Translations under genes and position numbers: made by a program
The notes under the pieces: generated by a model
What the model was told of the DNA's origin: nothing
What the model saw: only the letters and a program-made list of their open reading frames with translations
Database searches by the model: none
From: Candidatus Kaistella beijingensis
GTDB lineage: Bacteria; Bacteroidota; Bacteroidia; Flavobacteriales; Weeksellaceae
Direction: 5' to 3'
Length of the DNA stretch: 64,000 nucleotides
Assembly: GCF_020084865.1 (NCBI RefSeq)
Contig: NZ_CP071953.1
Location: 1,178,001-1,242,000 of the forward strand
In this document: positions 1 to 8,043 of the stretch, piece after piece
Position numbering within the stretch: the stretch's first letter is position 1
Layout of the letters: every line of letters starts with the position of its first letter

Positions 1-82
1 TGGATGTTGGGTGATGTAAGCTGGATGTTTTTTAAGAATCATCCCAATGCTTATTACTTATTACATTGCTCATTGCTCATTA
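1..82. repeat. Two 7-bp-period intergenic arrays
   Basis: The first 28 bases are four heptads of the type TGGATGT, TGGGTGA. Bases 43-79, read on the minus strand, are heptads of the type TGAGCAA and TAAGTAA, and they run into the stop codon of the kinase gene. A 16-base stretch from the first array (TGGATGTTGGGTGATG) recurs exactly at 34496-34511. Confidence 0.6.
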
Positions 83-694
83 AAACAAACCGTGCAATTC
101 CGTTTCTATCCTTTCTAAAATATAGCCGAAATCTTCAGGTCTTTCCACAAAATCTAAGTCATCAACTTCGATAATTAGTAGTTTTCCTTCTTTGTAGCTG
201 GAAATCCATTTCTCATATTTCTGGTTGAGTTTGGAGAGATATTCAATGGATATCGACGCTTCATAATCACGACCTCTCTTGTAAATTTTCTTTACCAAGT
301 TAGGAACATCCGATTTTAGATAAATCAATAAATCAGGCGCAGAAACAAAACTTTTCATCAGTTCAAAAACAGAAGAATAATTTTTGAAATCGCGGTCAGA
401 AAGCAGGTTCATGTCATTCAAGTTTTCTGCAAAAATGTGGGCATCTTCGTAAATGGTACGATCCTGAATAATGTTTTTTCCACTCTCACGAATTTCTTTT
501 ACCTGCCGGAAACGGCTTCCCAAAAAATAAATCTGAAGCGCAAAACTCCATTTGCTCATGTCGCCATAAAAATCCTCCAAATAAGGATTATGATCTACAT
601 CTTCAAACTGCGCATCCCAACCGTAATGCTTTGACAACATGGTAGTTAAAGTAGTTTTTCCTGCGCCGATATTTCCTGTAACCGCAATGTGCAT
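80..694 (-). CDS. Deoxynucleoside kinase
   Basis: Predicted to phosphorylate deoxynucleosides in the cytoplasm, as a salvage step for dNTP supply. The 204-residue protein starts with a P-loop (GNIGAGKTT, residues 8-16), has the DRTIYED segment near residue 78 that matches the DRS/ERS catalytic and base-contact motif of the dCK/dGK family, and an RGRDYE lid-like segment near 141-146. Length and motif order fit single-domain bacterial deoxynucleoside kinases. Substrate choice (dA, dG or dC) cannot be read from sequence alone. It is last in a run of three minus-strand genes, and its stop codon abuts a heptad-repeat array. Confidence 0.9.
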   Translation of the reverse strand: MHIAVTGNIGAGKTTLTTMLSKHYGWDAQFEDVDHNPYLEDFYGDMSKWSFALQIYFLGSRFRQVKEIRESGKNIIQDRTIYEDAHIFAENLNDMNLLSDRDFKNYSSVFELMKSFVSAPDLLIYLKSDVPNLVKKIYKRGRDYEASISIEYLSKLNQKYEKWISSYKEGKLLIIEVDDLDFVERPEDFGYILERIETELHGLF

Positions 695-745
695 GCCTAA
701 AATAAAAATTAAGTGATTAAGAAATTAAGAAATTCAGCAGAATTT

Positions 746-787
746 TACCTATTACCGATTGCTGATTATTCATTACTTATTGATTCG
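746..787. repeat. 7-bp-period array (TAAGTAA type)
   Basis: On the minus strand this reads as heptads such as TAAGTAA, TGAATAA and TCGGTAA. It overlaps the last codons and the TAA stop of the secreted-protein gene ending at 773. Confidence 0.55.
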
Positions 788-1540
788 GTAAAGATAAAGT
801 TTGTTGCCTTTGATTTCAAAATAAGCCGAAGAGTTTTTATCCACAATTTGTGAATTTTCAGCTTTGAAAATGGTTATCAGTGAATTATTTTCAAGTTTCT
901 GAATGGTATTTTTCCCAATGATTAAAATATTTTCGTTTTCTCGGCGAAGTTGTTTTCCATTTTCGAGGGGCGATTCAAAGAGTTTTGTAGACTTAAAGTC
1001 GTAAACAGAAAAATGTCTTTTAGTCAAAAGATAAAACTTATTGTCAAAAACCAAAACATCGGCAACATTTTCATAATCAATGTTAAACGAGAAAGAATTG
1101 ATGATTTGGTCGGTCCTGAAATTATACTGAATCAATCTTCTTGTCGCTTCATCCAAAAGCCAAACCTGCTGTAAATCTTCTACATAGAGTTCTTTGATGA
1201 AACCAAATTTTTGACGAAAATTGACGGTTTGAATTAAATTCAAATTTTGGTCAAAGAATTTCAATTCTTGTGCATTTTCAGAAAACGATGGAATATTTAA
1301 CGGATTTTGAACCAATTGAATTTTAAAGGGTAAAGTGAGCAACAATTTCCCCTGTTGCTTTCCGAGAGAATCGTATTTGGTAAAGGAAAAATCTTTGTTT
1401 TTGTAGAGGTAGATGTTTCCGTAATCGTCGGCGAATAAATCGTTTGCATCTTTTAACTTCAAAGAATCAATCGAGGTGATTTTCTGCGCAGAAATGGTGC
1501 AGAAAAGAAAGATGGATAATATTTTAAAGATTTTTTTCAA
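773..1540 (-). CDS. Secreted protein, possible beta-propeller, function unknown
   Basis: The reading frame is open to 1651, but its first 37 codons are simply the read-through of a hairpin repeat. The probable start is a TTG at 1538-1540, because it yields a normal signal peptide (MKKIFKILSIFLFCTISAQ) of 19 residues ending in an SAQ cleavage site typical of this group. The mature part of about 235 residues is rich in aromatic/aspartate turns with a repeating beta pattern (NDLFADDYGNIYLYKN, FDNKFYLLTKRHFSVYD), suggestive of propeller blades. No catalytic motif was recognised. It lies downstream of the glutaminyl cyclase gene on the same strand and may share its transcript, though a 130-base repeat-bearing gap separates them. 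Confidence 0.7.
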   Translation of the reverse strand: MKKIFKILSIFLFCTISAQKITSIDSLKLKDANDLFADDYGNIYLYKNKDFSFTKYDSLGKQQGKLLLTLPFKIQLVQNPLNIPSFSENAQELKFFDQNLNLIQTVNFRQKFGFIKELYVEDLQQVWLLDEATRRLIQYNFRTDQIINSFSFNIDYENVADVLVFDNKFYLLTKRHFSVYDFKSTKLFESPLENGKQLRRENENILIIGKNTIQKLENNSLITIFKAENSQIVDKNSSAYFEIKGNKLYLYRINK

Positions 1541-1618
1541 CCAACATTTCGGTGCTTCGCACCTCAAAATTATAGACCAATTATTTTCTACCAACATTTC
1601 GCGGCTTCGCCGCTTAAT
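1541..1618 (-). repeat. Two hairpin-plus-GAAATGTTGGT repeats
   Basis: Read on the minus strand, two units sit about 48 bases apart. Each is a 5-bp GC-rich hairpin with a GAA loop followed by GAAATGTTGGTNGAAAA. The stems are GCGGC/GCCGC in one and GGTGC/GCACC in the other, so both arms changed together while the loop and the 3' flank stayed the same. A third, stemless AAAATGTTGGT lies at 1662-1672. Confidence 0.7.
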
Positions 1619-1672
1619 GAAATCACTCTTAAAACACCCATTCACGAACACACCTACGCACCAACATTTTTA

Positions 1673-2698
1673 CTAATCAATCGAAACCTCGTAAATCTTC
1701 GACCATAATTTTCCCGTCACCAACATATTGTCGCCTTTAAAAGCGATTCCGTTCAACACGTCGTTTGTTGGATCTTTGGTGTGCAGTTTTGCAATTTCGG
1801 TGAAATCAAATTTCCCCACGACTTCGCCGTTTTGTGGATTAATTTTTAGGATGATTGGTTTTTGCCAAACGTTAGCGTAGATGAAACCTTTGTGGTATTC
1901 CAATTCGTTGAGTTGGTCATAAGCTTCGGTATTTCCTGCCACCGAAATGTAGCGAACCATTTTTGACGGATCAGAAACGTCGAGGAAATAAATATTTTTG
2001 GTACCGTCGGAAGCGATAAGGTTTTTGCCGTCATACGTTAAACCCCATCCTTCTCCCATCACGTTTGGATAAGCAAATTCGCCCAAAAGTTTTAGGGAAT
2101 TTTTATCGTAAATAAATCCCTTCTTATTTTGCCAAGTCAACTGATAAATTTTGTCGCCCACAATGGTTGCACCTTCCGAAAAAACATCTTCAGGTTGAGA
2201 AGTTGACGCGATTGGAGTGGTACTTCCCAAAGTATATTTCAAAATTCTAGACTCACCGTTTTGTCCGTCGGATTCATAGATTATATTTCCATCTAACTGA
2301 AAACCTTGCACGAAATTTTTCGGATCGTGCGGATATTCCTTCACAATCTTATAATTGAGTTTTGCTTCCGAATTTTTTGCAAAAACGTTGATGGTTGCGT
2401 CTTGAGTCAAAATTTCACCACTTTTTTTCTTTACGTTAAAAGTTACGGCATTATCTCCCAAAGTGAAAAATTTTGGATCAACCACCAAATTCGAGGTTTC
2501 CTTATCGCCGAAACTGATGGAAATGCTTTCCGCGTTATCGGTTACTTCTTTAGGTAAATTCAGTCGGTCGCCAAAATGATAACCTTTCGATTCCATCGAG
2601 GTGTTGTATTCGTTTAAAGTATTGAGAATTTCTTTGTCCTTGTTACAGGAAATGAGAAACGTGAAAGCAAAAACAGCTAAAAGAACTCTGATTTTCAT
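1673..2698 (-). CDS. Glutaminyl-peptide cyclotransferase (bacterial/plant type), lipoprotein
   Basis: Predicted to convert N-terminal glutamine of exported peptides to pyroglutamate. The start is placed at the ATG at 2698, 13 codons inside the open frame, because it gives a lipoprotein signal (MKIRVLLAVFAFTFLISC) with the lipidated Cys at residue 18. The C-terminal two thirds match the glutamine cyclotransferase propeller family: YPHDPKNFVQGFQLDG, YESDGQNGESRI, EGWGLTYDGKNLIASDGT, LNELEY and NVWQ are its hallmark blocks. The N-terminal about 110 residues form an extra beta-rich domain seen in Bacteroidota members. T9SS and Sec cargo in this phylum often carry pyroglutamate after signal cleavage, which fits an envelope role. 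Confidence 0.88.
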   Translation of the reverse strand: MKIRVLLAVFAFTFLISCNKDKEILNTLNEYNTSMESKGYHFGDRLNLPKEVTDNAESISISFGDKETSNLVVDPKFFTLGDNAVTFNVKKKSGEILTQDATINVFAKNSEAKLNYKIVKEYPHDPKNFVQGFQLDGNIIYESDGQNGESRILKYTLGSTTPIASTSQPEDVFSEGATIVGDKIYQLTWQNKKGFIYDKNSLKLLGEFAYPNVMGEGWGLTYDGKNLIASDGTKNIYFLDVSDPSKMVRYISVAGNTEAYDQLNELEYHKGFIYANVWQKPIILKINPQNGEVVGKFDFTEIAKLHTKDPTNDVLNGIAFKGDNMLVTGKLWSKIYEVSID

Positions 2699-2846
2699 TA
2701 ATAAATTTTTTCCAAAAATACTGATTTTTAGCAACAAAAAATAAGCCTAAAATTTTTAATGAAATGCTGTGGTTTTTGTGCCTCCAATACAGGAATTAAT
2801 TAAAGACTGAAAATTAAATTCGTACATTCACCGTAAACAAAAATCT

Positions 2847-2854
2847 TATCTTTG
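2847..2854 (+). promoter_or_regulatory. -7 element of the M1 peptidase promoter
   Basis: TATCTTTG matches the Bacteroidota -7 consensus TAnnTTTG and lies 16 bases before the ATG at 2871. No good TTG is seen 19-21 bases upstream. Confidence 0.55.
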
Positions 2855-2870
2855 TAATAAAATTATTTCA

Positions 2871-4481
2871 ATGAAGAATTTGCTTGTTCTATTCGTTTTC
2901 GTTTCAACCTTTATTTCAGCGCAGAATTTTAGTAAACAAGATACTTTGAAAGGTTCTGATACGCAATTCAGAAATTTTTGGGATGTCAAAAAATATGAAC
3001 TTTCCGTGGAGCCGAATTTTGAAAAGAAATCCGTATCAGGAACCAATAAAATTACATTTTCAATTATTAATAATGTTTCAAATCCAACATTTCAAATCGA
3101 TTTGCAGCAACCGATGGAATATAAAATCCTTGATTCTGACTTGAAAATTTCTTCTGAAAAACGCGACGTAGACTTTATTTTCATACAAACCAATCAAAAT
3201 TTAAAAAAAGGAGAGACGCATTTTCTTACCATTCAATATTCGGGAAATCCAACTATTGCAAAACGCGCACCTTGGGACGGAGGTTGGATTTTTGAAAAAG
3301 ATAACAACGGAAATCCCTGGATCACCGCTGCACAGGAAGGAATCGGAGCTTCTGTTTGGCTGCCGATAAAAGATATTTGGAGCGACGAACCCGACAACGG
3401 AATCGCGATGAAAATTGTTACTCCAAAAGATTTGGTCGGCGTAGGAAACGGAAGATTGATTTCTAAAGCTACTGAAAACGGTAAAAACATTTTCACTTGG
3501 GAAGTTAAAAATCCAATCAACACATACTCCATTATTCCAAGTGTTGGGAAATATGTGAATTTCAATGAAGTTTATGATGGCGAAAAAGGAAAACTCGACA
3601 TGGATTATTGGGTTTTGGATTACAATTTAGACAAGGCAAAAAAACAGTTTACCCAAGCAAAACCGATGATGAAGGCATTTGAATATTGGTTCGGCCCATA
3701 TCCGTTTTACGAAGATTCCTACAAATTGGTTGAAAGTCCGCATCTTGGGATGGAACACCAATCGAATGTTGCGTATGGAAATGGCTTTAAAAATGGTTAT
3801 TTGGGAAGAGATTTATCGGGAACAGGAGTTGGTTTGAATTGGGATTTCATCCTCATTCACGAAAGCGGTCACGAATGGTTTGCGAACAACATCACTGCAA
3901 AAGATCAAGCCGATATGTGGATTCATGAAGGTTTCACCTGTTATTCGGAAACGCTTTTCACTGAAAAATTCATGGACAAAAAATCGGCAGAAACTTATGT
4001 TCAAGGATTGCGACACAACATCCGAAACGACGTCCCAATTATCGGCAAATACGGCGTGAGAAAAGCAGGAAGTGGCGACATGTACTACAAAGGCGCAAAT
4101 ATGCTGCACACGATTCGCCAAGTAATTAATGATGATGAAAAATTCCGACAAATTTTGCGTGGTTTGAATAAAGATTTCTACCACCAAACCGTGACCACGA
4201 AACAGATTGAAGATTATATCAACCTAAAATCGGGAATCGACTTCTCCTCTGTTTTCAACCAATATTTAAGGACGACCAAAATTCCAATTTTAGAATATTC
4301 TCAAAAAGGAAAAGTATTAAAATACCGCTATACGAATCTAGTGGAAAACTTCAAACTTCCTTTAATAATCAATGGAAATCAGAAAATTTCGCCGACTGAA
4401 AAGTGGCATACTTTGAAATTGAAATCTAAAAAAGCGGTGGAGTTGGACGGGAATTATTATGTAGAGTATAAAAAGATGTAA
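2871..4481 (+). CDS. M1 family zinc metallopeptidase, secreted
   Basis: A periplasmic or surface aminopeptidase by family. A signal peptide (MKNLLVLFVFVSTFISAQ) is followed by an M1 N-terminal beta domain. The exopeptidase motif reads GMEHQSN, equivalent to GAMEN. The zinc site is HESGHEWF with the third ligand in HEGFTCYSE, 18 residues after the second histidine. At 536 residues it lacks the long C-terminal ARM-repeat domain of PepN-like enzymes, as is common for Bacteroidota M1 paralogues. It is a single transcription unit, convergent with the histidine kinase gene. Substrate is unknown. Confidence 0.92.
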   Translation: MKNLLVLFVFVSTFISAQNFSKQDTLKGSDTQFRNFWDVKKYELSVEPNFEKKSVSGTNKITFSIINNVSNPTFQIDLQQPMEYKILDSDLKISSEKRDVDFIFIQTNQNLKKGETHFLTIQYSGNPTIAKRAPWDGGWIFEKDNNGNPWITAAQEGIGASVWLPIKDIWSDEPDNGIAMKIVTPKDLVGVGNGRLISKATENGKNIFTWEVKNPINTYSIIPSVGKYVNFNEVYDGEKGKLDMDYWVLDYNLDKAKKQFTQAKPMMKAFEYWFGPYPFYEDSYKLVESPHLGMEHQSNVAYGNGFKNGYLGRDLSGTGVGLNWDFILIHESGHEWFANNITAKDQADMWIHEGFTCYSETLFTEKFMDKKSAETYVQGLRHNIRNDVPIIGKYGVRKAGSGDMYYKGANMLHTIRQVINDDEKFRQILRGLNKDFYHQTVTTKQIEDYINLKSGIDFSSVFNQYLRTTKIPILEYSQKGKVLKYRYTNLVENFKLPLIINGNQKISPTEKWHTLKLKSKKAVELDGNYYVEYKKM

Positions 4482-4587
4482 TACTTTAAAAAAATTGGCA
4501 AATCAGTTTTTGGGGATTGATTCTTCGTTTCCTATTTTAGAAAAAAGAATTTCCGGCGCAATTTAATTTTTTTTACAATCTTTTCCA

Positions 4588-5757
4588 TCACCCATTCTTC
4601 ATCAAAATCCTAAACGTACTTCCCTCTCCAACGGCGGTGTGCACAATTTTGATGTCGCCTTTATGATATTCCTTAATCACCCTTTTCGCCAAAGACAAAC
4701 CTAATCCCCATCCACGTTTTTTGGTAGAATATCCTGCCTTGAAGGCGTTTCTCGCCTGGAAATTCGTCATTCCGGAACCGGTGTCTTTAAAATCGATTAG
4801 GACGTTTTTATTTTTTTCGTATAGATTAATTTCAAGACGTCCTTCACCTTTCATTGCATCCACGGCATTTTTCACAATATTTTCAATCACCCAACTCAAA
4901 AGGATTCGGTTGTGCGGAATCAAGATTTCTTGTTGCGGCAGAACCAACATGAATTTCACTTTTTTAGAAATTCGCGATTTCAGGTAATCGTAGTTCTGTT
5001 GCAAGGTTTCATTGATGTTCAAGTCATTCAGTTCCGGAACAGAACCGATTTTCGAGAATCTTTCAGAAATGGTTTTCAGTCGGTTGATGTCGTTTTCGAT
5101 TTCTTTTACGCCTTCGCTGTTTTCGTTTTCCAAGCGCAGAATCTCAATCCAACCAATCATCGAGGAGAGCGGCGTACCGATTTGATGTGCGGTTTCTTTT
5201 GCCAATCCCGCCCAAACGTAACCTTCGTCGGTTTTTTTAATCGTCTGAAGAAACCAAAACGAAAAGAAAATATAGGTTAAAATAAACAGTCCCAACATGT
5301 ACGGAAAATACCGCAAATTATTAAGCAGTTGGGAATTGTCGTAGTACACGAACTGCTTCTGGGTCTGCGAAATTTTCAGCTCAAAGGGTTTGTAGCGGCT
5401 TTCCATATCGGCAATCAACCACTGAAGTTTTTTGGGGTCGTTAACAATCTCTTCAGGAATATTTCTATAAAAACCTTCAGCAATTATCGCTTTGTGATTT
5501 CCATCTGTAACAATAATGGGAAGCTTGTCGTTCTCCCTAAAAATGGTAAACAGTAAATTCTGGGTATCTGAATCAATGACCTTGTTGGCTTGCTGAATTT
5601 TCATTGCTTCCGCAAAAACACTGATTCTGTTGGTTTCCCGCTGTCTCAGTTCATTAATCAGAAACACGGAATAGAGCGCAATCCCGAAAACAATTGCGGT
5701 AAAAAGGATATAAAGGACCCAATTGTTTATTTTCGAAAAAAAACTCCGTTTCCTCAT
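4588..5757 (-). CDS. Membrane-bound sensor histidine kinase
   Basis: A signal-transducing kinase of the inner membrane. Two membrane segments (about 13-33 and 151-171) enclose a periplasmic loop of about 115 residues. The phospho-acceptor is H191 in KETAHQIGTPLSS, followed by the N box (ENIVKNAVDAMKGEG), G1 (DTGSGM) and G2 (GWGLGLSLAKRV) of the ATPase domain. No HAMP domain is evident and no response regulator is adjacent, so it behaves as an orphan. The gene starts five bases after the PBP4 gene on the same strand, so the two are probably co-transcribed. That pairing suggests, but does not prove, a cell-wall or envelope signal. Confidence 0.9.
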   Translation of the reverse strand: MRKRSFFSKINNWVLYILFTAIVFGIALYSVFLINELRQRETNRISVFAEAMKIQQANKVIDSDTQNLLFTIFRENDKLPIIVTDGNHKAIIAEGFYRNIPEEIVNDPKKLQWLIADMESRYKPFELKISQTQKQFVYYDNSQLLNNLRYFPYMLGLFILTYIFFSFWFLQTIKKTDEGYVWAGLAKETAHQIGTPLSSMIGWIEILRLENENSEGVKEIENDINRLKTISERFSKIGSVPELNDLNINETLQQNYDYLKSRISKKVKFMLVLPQQEILIPHNRILLSWVIENIVKNAVDAMKGEGRLEINLYEKNKNVLIDFKDTGSGMTNFQARNAFKAGYSTKKRGWGLGLSLAKRVIKEYHKGDIKIVHTAVGEGSTFRILMKNG

Positions 5758-5762
5758 GTTTG

Positions 5763-7133
5763 TTATTTCAATACATTCAACACTTTGTACAACGCGTCGC
5801 TCAAGTTTGAATTTTGATAATTGTTAATGATAATTGCAAAAACATATTTTTTACCGTCTTTGGAAGTGTGGTAACCTGCAAAAGATTTCGTGTCCTTCAT
5901 CGTGCCGCTTTTCATTTTCATGCCGTTTCCCTGCGTTGGGAAACCATCGAAAAATTCATTGAACCAAGGCTGTTTTCTGCTCCATAAAAGTGACTGAACT
6001 TCGGCTCTTGCTGAAACATAATTTTGAGGAGAAAGTCCGCTTCCGTCGGCAAAATTAATCATTGCGGAATTGATTCCCTTTCCTTTCCAGAAATCTTTTA
6101 GATAAGAAATTCCTGCATCAAAACTTCCCGAATTTTTCTTTTCTTTTCCTAATGTTTTAATTAAAGTTTCGCCATAAAAATTCACACTTTTTCGCATGAA
6201 CCAAAAAATAATTTTGTCCAAAGTCGGCGATTTGTATTCGAGTAGTACGTTATTTTTCGGAGCAGCCAGAATATATTCACCATTAATTTTCTGCATCGAG
6301 GTGGAAGTGATTTTTCCATTGAAATCAATTCCCGCTTCTTTCAGCCAATTTTTAATTTCGCTTCCTAAAGTTAAAGGCGGATTGGGTGTTGCTCCCGAAA
6401 CAGTAACCGCTTTTGCAGGCAAATTTCCGTTGATATAAGCGACGTCGGAATAAGGCGCTGTAAAAACCAAACTTTGGTCGGAACTTCCTCCCGTTTTCAC
6501 TTCATTTACCCATTTTACGTTTGGCAAATCAACGTTCAAATTTTTAATTTCTTTACCGTTCATATTGATATCGAACTGATTTTCACGCCAATTCAATCCC
6601 CAAACTCCGGCGCCGTAATAATTCCCCATATCGTTCCACGGCCAACCTCCGGGAGTTGTCTGAAAATCAAAGTAAGAATCATCCAAAATCAAATCACCGG
6701 AAATTTTTGAAATTCCGTTTTGCTTAAGGGCATCAATTAATTTTTGTTTAAAGTTTTCTGGTTTGTAGTTATCGTAGCGCCAACTTCCCAATGTGGGATC
6801 TCCGTTGGAACTGATGAAAATATTTCCCGACAGATTTCCAGCTGAAATATTTCCAGAATAAGAAGCCGTCGTGGTGTACTGATAATTTTTTCCTAAAGTT
6901 TCCAAAGCCGCTGCAGCCGTGAAAATTTTCTGTGTGGAAGCAGTTGAAAGTCCCTGATTTCCTTTGTATTCATAAATGAAATTTCCCGCTTCGTCGGCAA
7001 CATAAACCGAGAGATTTGCAGAATAAGCGGGTGTAGAATTCAATAGATCTTTGGTGGCTGCATCTAACTTTTGCGCGATATTTTGTGCAAAGAAAACTTG
7101 TGAACCGAGCAATAGAATAGGAATCAGCTTCAT
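5763..7133 (-). CDS. dacB: D-alanyl-D-alanine carboxypeptidase/endopeptidase (PBP4, S13 family)
   Basis: Trims or cleaves peptide cross-links of peptidoglycan in the periplasm. The start is taken at the ATG at 7133 (MKLIPILLLGSQVFFAQ signal peptide) rather than at the upstream Met of the open frame. The active-site tetrad STQK lies at residues 66-69, an SVN triad sits before YGETLIKTLG, and the KSGT box near the C-terminus (GMKMKSGTMKDT) completes the serine penicillin-binding set. A large insert between SxxK and SxN is characteristic of class C PBP4 enzymes. It is first of a two-gene unit with the histidine kinase. Confidence 0.92.
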   Translation of the reverse strand: MKLIPILLLGSQVFFAQNIAQKLDAATKDLLNSTPAYSANLSVYVADEAGNFIYEYKGNQGLSTASTQKIFTAAAALETLGKNYQYTTTASYSGNISAGNLSGNIFISSNGDPTLGSWRYDNYKPENFKQKLIDALKQNGISKISGDLILDDSYFDFQTTPGGWPWNDMGNYYGAGVWGLNWRENQFDINMNGKEIKNLNVDLPNVKWVNEVKTGGSSDQSLVFTAPYSDVAYINGNLPAKAVTVSGATPNPPLTLGSEIKNWLKEAGIDFNGKITSTSMQKINGEYILAAPKNNVLLEYKSPTLDKIIFWFMRKSVNFYGETLIKTLGKEKKNSGSFDAGISYLKDFWKGKGINSAMINFADGSGLSPQNYVSARAEVQSLLWSRKQPWFNEFFDGFPTQGNGMKMKSGTMKDTKSFAGYHTSKDGKKYVFAIIINNYQNSNLSDALYKVLNVLK

Positions 7134-7244
7134 AGTATGAATTTTATTTTCAAATATAACGAAATAATCTTTTTTGTGTTGCATCATTAATATTCACAAC
7201 ATATTTAAAAAATAATAAAATTTTAAAAAATAATAGCTGAAAAA

Positions 7245-7277
7245 TTTGTTAAATTCATAAATTTTTCGTAAACTTTG
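7245..7277 (+). promoter_or_regulatory. Promoter of the 7304 gene
   Basis: TTTG at 7245-7248, a 21-base spacer, then AAACTTTG at 7270-7277, close to TAnnTTTG. The ATG follows 26 bases later. Confidence 0.5.
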
Positions 7278-7303
7278 TACGGAATATATAAAAACATGTT
7301 ATT

Positions 7304-7741
7304 ATGGCTTCAATTATTACCGGCTTGTTCAAAAGCCAAAGTCAGTCGCAGAAAATTTCTGATGATTTAGAGCGTGCAGGTTTTAGGAATTCCGACTACA
7401 TTGTGTATCTTACCGATGCAGGAATTTCCAAGGAGGTAAAAACCTCAGTTTGGCAGTCATTTTTTAACGACAACCGTATCTTGGACGACGACAGTTTGGT
7501 GGTAAGCGTAAAAGTGAGAGGCCCTGTTTCGACAGAAATTGCACGGGATATTTTCAGGCAAAACGAAAGCATTCATCAAAACTATTTCGAAAACATGAGG
7601 TTTGAAGATGCAAAATCACTGGAATACCTGAAAAGAATTGCCTCGTTACGGGCGAAATCAGAAATATTTTCTTCACCGGAAATACAAACAAGAAAAACAT
7701 CCAGAGGCATTAATTCGGAAGTCTTTTTCGGTAAAAATTAA
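7304..7741 (+). CDS. Conserved small cytoplasmic protein, function unknown
   Basis: The 145-residue protein has no signal peptide or membrane segment. Its start (MASIITGLFKSQSQSQKISDDLERAGF) and alternating charged helices resemble the short ferredoxin-like folds of YflT/general-stress-17M-like proteins, where a sequence such as GLF..SQ.Q...I.DLE..GF begins the domain. This is a weak pattern-level resemblance, not an assignment. It has its own promoter and a strong terminator 16 bases after its stop, so it is monocistronic. Confidence 0.75.
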   Translation: MASIITGLFKSQSQSQKISDDLERAGFRNSDYIVYLTDAGISKEVKTSVWQSFFNDNRILDDDSLVVSVKVRGPVSTEIARDIFRQNESIHQNYFENMRFEDAKSLEYLKRIASLRAKSEIFSSPEIQTRKTSRGINSEVFFGKN

Positions 7742-7756
7742 GTAACCATTTTCTTT

Positions 7757-7785
7757 AATCCGCTTCATTTTTGAAGCGGATTTTT
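7757..7785 (+). terminator. Rho-independent terminator
   Basis: Inverted arms AATCCGCTTCA and TGAAGCGGATT around a TTTT loop, followed by a T run. It closes the 7304 gene. The same stem sequence (AATCCGCTTC) is reused in the terminator at 33090. Confidence 0.85.
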
Positions 7786-7838
7786 CATTGTTTTAATTTT
7801 TCTCGAAAATTTGCATATCAAGTCATTATTCTCCCAAA

Positions 7839-7896
7839 TTTAGCAGATTGCGCATATTTTTTAAAGCCATTTTATCTGCTAAATCTGCGAGACTTT
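7839..7896. repeat. 10-bp inverted repeat and 9-bp-period sequence in a 302-base gap
   Basis: TTTAGCAGAT at 7839-7848 is the exact reverse complement of ATCTGCTAAA at 7874-7883. The right arm continues as a 9-bp-period run (ATCTGCTAA, ATCTGCGAG). A related 9-bp-period run (AATCTGCGC, AATCAGCTT, AATCAGCGA) lies near 61347. Apart from this and the terminator at 7757, the gap between 7742 and 8043 is AT-rich with no other structure seen. Confidence 0.5.
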
Positions 7897-8043
7897 ATCA
7901 TTTCAAATCAGAAATCAATAAGACGAATATCATAATTAATGGTAATATTCTTTCTGAAAATAAATCCGCATTCATTTTATAAAGATTTAATCCAAAAAAT
8001 TCCCTATTTTTTCTTATTTTCGTGTATAAATTGGCTTTCTTAA

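Noticed and set aside
1541-1651. N-terminal extension of the secreted protein gene
   Set aside because: The added residues are read-through of hairpin repeats, and the extension would bury the signal peptide.
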